A stretch of 32,730 nt of DNA, from assembly GCA_024225445.1 (NCBI GenBank), contig JAAEMP010000242.1:1-32730 (forward strand), written 5' to 3'. The stretch comes from Hyphomicrobiales bacterium. GTDB lineage: Bacteria > Pseudomonadota > Alphaproteobacteria > Rhizobiales > Rhizobiaceae. Shown here in pieces: positions 31,767 through 32,730 of this stretch. Within the stretch, counting starts at the first letter, position 1; each line of letters starts with the position of its first letter. The position numbers and the translations under genes are program-made. The notes beneath the pieces were generated by a model, which saw nothing but the letters and a program-made list of their open reading frames with translations, searched no databases and was not told the DNA's origin.

Positions 31767-32579
31767 ATGACAACCCATCCCCTCGACATTGCAACCAGCC
31801 TCAGCCCTCTGGATGATGGCAGGTTTCGATGTTGCACTTCACAGGCCTATGCCAACATTGCCGGGCCTTTTGGTGGTGTCACCGCAGCCACGCTGATGCG
31901 GGCGGTGATAGAACACCCTGAACGCACCGTCGATCCGGTGGCATTCACGGTCAATTTCTGCGCCGCGCTTAAGGATGGTGATTTTGATATTTTCGTCAAA
32001 CTCCAGCGCTCGGGCAAGTATACACAACACTGGTCACTGGAACTGGAACAGAACGGTATCATCTGTGCGACAGCGACGATGATCTGCGGTGCCAGGGGCA
32101 GTGTGTTCTCCCACCAGTCCGGTGAACCACCGCAAGCTCCACCGCCAGAGGAATGCGAAGTGAAGGAAACCGGCGGATTCTTGAAATGGCTTGAAAGATA
32201 CGAATACAGACAGGTCGAGGGTACAATCCGCTTTTCCTCCGAACCACATCCGGAACTCAACAGCCCACGAAACATCCATTGGGTACGTGATCACCCCGAA
32301 CGTCCCCTGGATTACGTTTCGCTCGCCGCTATTGCCGACACCTTCATATTGCGACTGCTTTATGTGCGAGGGACTATGGCCCCGATGGGAACTGTATCCA
32401 TGACCACCTATTTCCATGCCACCGGCGAAGAACTTGCCGTGCAGGGAAGCGCCCCGCTGCTGGGAGTCGCATCGGCGGAACGCTTCCATGGCAATTTCCA
32501 CGACCAGCCGATGACTCTTTGGGGCAAGGATGGTTTGTTGTTGGCGAGTGGGTCGCAATTGGTATGGTACAAGGAGTAG
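31767..32579 (+). CDS. Acyl-CoA thioesterase-like (double hotdog) protein
   Basis: The 270-residue protein resembles TesB-like thioesterase-family proteins: an N-terminal hotdog with YANIAGPFGGVTAATLMRAV (the GGxxAA helix) and VAFTVNFCAALKDGDFDI, and a C-terminal hotdog with LDYVSLAAIADTF and GTVSMTTYFHA. Such proteins hydrolyse acyl-CoA thioesters, although many homologues are untested. ATG 31767 has AAGGA eight bases upstream. It is monocistronic here. Confidence 0.82.
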   Translation: MTTHPLDIATSLSPLDDGRFRCCTSQAYANIAGPFGGVTAATLMRAVIEHPERTVDPVAFTVNFCAALKDGDFDIFVKLQRSGKYTQHWSLELEQNGIICATATMICGARGSVFSHQSGEPPQAPPPEECEVKETGGFLKWLERYEYRQVEGTIRFSSEPHPELNSPRNIHWVRDHPERPLDYVSLAAIADTFILRLLYVRGTMAPMGTVSMTTYFHATGEELAVQGSAPLLGVASAERFHGNFHDQPMTLWGKDGLLLASGSQLVWYKE

Positions 32580-32656
32580 GGGAACAATCCCGTTCTGAAC
32601 CAAATAATGGTACACAGCCCTGCAGAGTCACATCTACAGCACTAAGGTACCGGCGG

Positions 32657-32730
32657 TCACCTGGGACACATTTCGCCGAGATATTTGATGGCACAGGCAA
32701 GCCTCCAGGCATCACCCACAATAACGGACA
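32657..32730 (-). CDS. Possible C-terminal end of a gene running off the right edge
   Basis: A minus-strand frame open to the edge ends VIVGDAWRLACAIKYLGEMCPR before TGA at 32657-32659. The segment looks like an amphipathic protein tail, but 24 codons are too few to identify a family, and other frames are also partly open. It could be chance. Confidence 0.2.
   Translation of the reverse strand, partial: SVIVGDAWRLACAIKYLGEMCPR

Noticed and set aside
1-32730. CRISPR array, tRNA, rRNA or prophage
   Set aside because: No regularly spaced direct repeats, cloverleaf sequences, rRNA segments or phage structural genes were seen when reading the window.

Overview
The window looks like chromosomal DNA of an alphaproteobacterium. 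Base composition is moderate, the genes are packed in operons with 1-4 base overlaps, and the catabolic and cobalamin gene families are of types common in marine and soil Alphaproteobacteria. No rRNA or tRNA is visible, so I do not name a genus. The content falls into four blocks.

Left margin (1-1249): mostly non-coding or decayed DNA. It holds a truncated 7Fe-type ferredoxin fragment followed, in the same frame after one amber stop, by a lone LuxR-type helix-turn-helix, and a widely spaced 15-bp inverted repeat.

Methylated-amine block (1250-16240): a long minus-strand series encodes a PotABCD-like ABC importer, a trimethylamine/dimethylamine-dehydrogenase-like flavoprotein, an MttB-superfamily methyltransferase without a pyrrolysine codon, then (after a 312-base gap with its own structure) a dimethylglycine/sarcosine-dehydrogenase-like flavoprotein with a GcvT-type folate domain, a second divergent MttB homologue and a TetR regulator. 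Divergent from it are a BetI-like TetR regulator and a class III aminotransferase. A perfect 18-bp palindrome overlaps the -10 box of the importer promoter and a one-base variant lies just before the aminotransferase, so one repressor probably controls both units. The set reads as import and stepwise N-demethylation of a quaternary or tertiary amine, with methyl groups passed to corrinoid and/or tetrahydrofolate. The substrate cannot be read from the sequence.

Cobalamin block (16680-29985): a probable compact cobalamin riboswitch precedes cbiX-cobH-cobL-cobI-cbiG/cobJ-cobM (plus). It is followed by cobK and cbiD (minus), cobB and cbiB (plus), and cobC, cobS and cobT (minus). CbiX, CbiG and CbiD show that cobalt goes in early, by the oxygen-independent route. 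SUMT, the adenosyltransferase, cobyric acid synthase and the CobP/CobU kinase are not in the window. Corrinoid made here would suit the MttB enzymes next door.

Right margin (29986-32730): a frameshifted 3' remnant of an IS5-type transposase marks the edge of the cobalamin block. After it come a small ABM-like protein, a gamma-glutamylcyclotransferase-fold protein and an acyl-CoA thioesterase-like protein.
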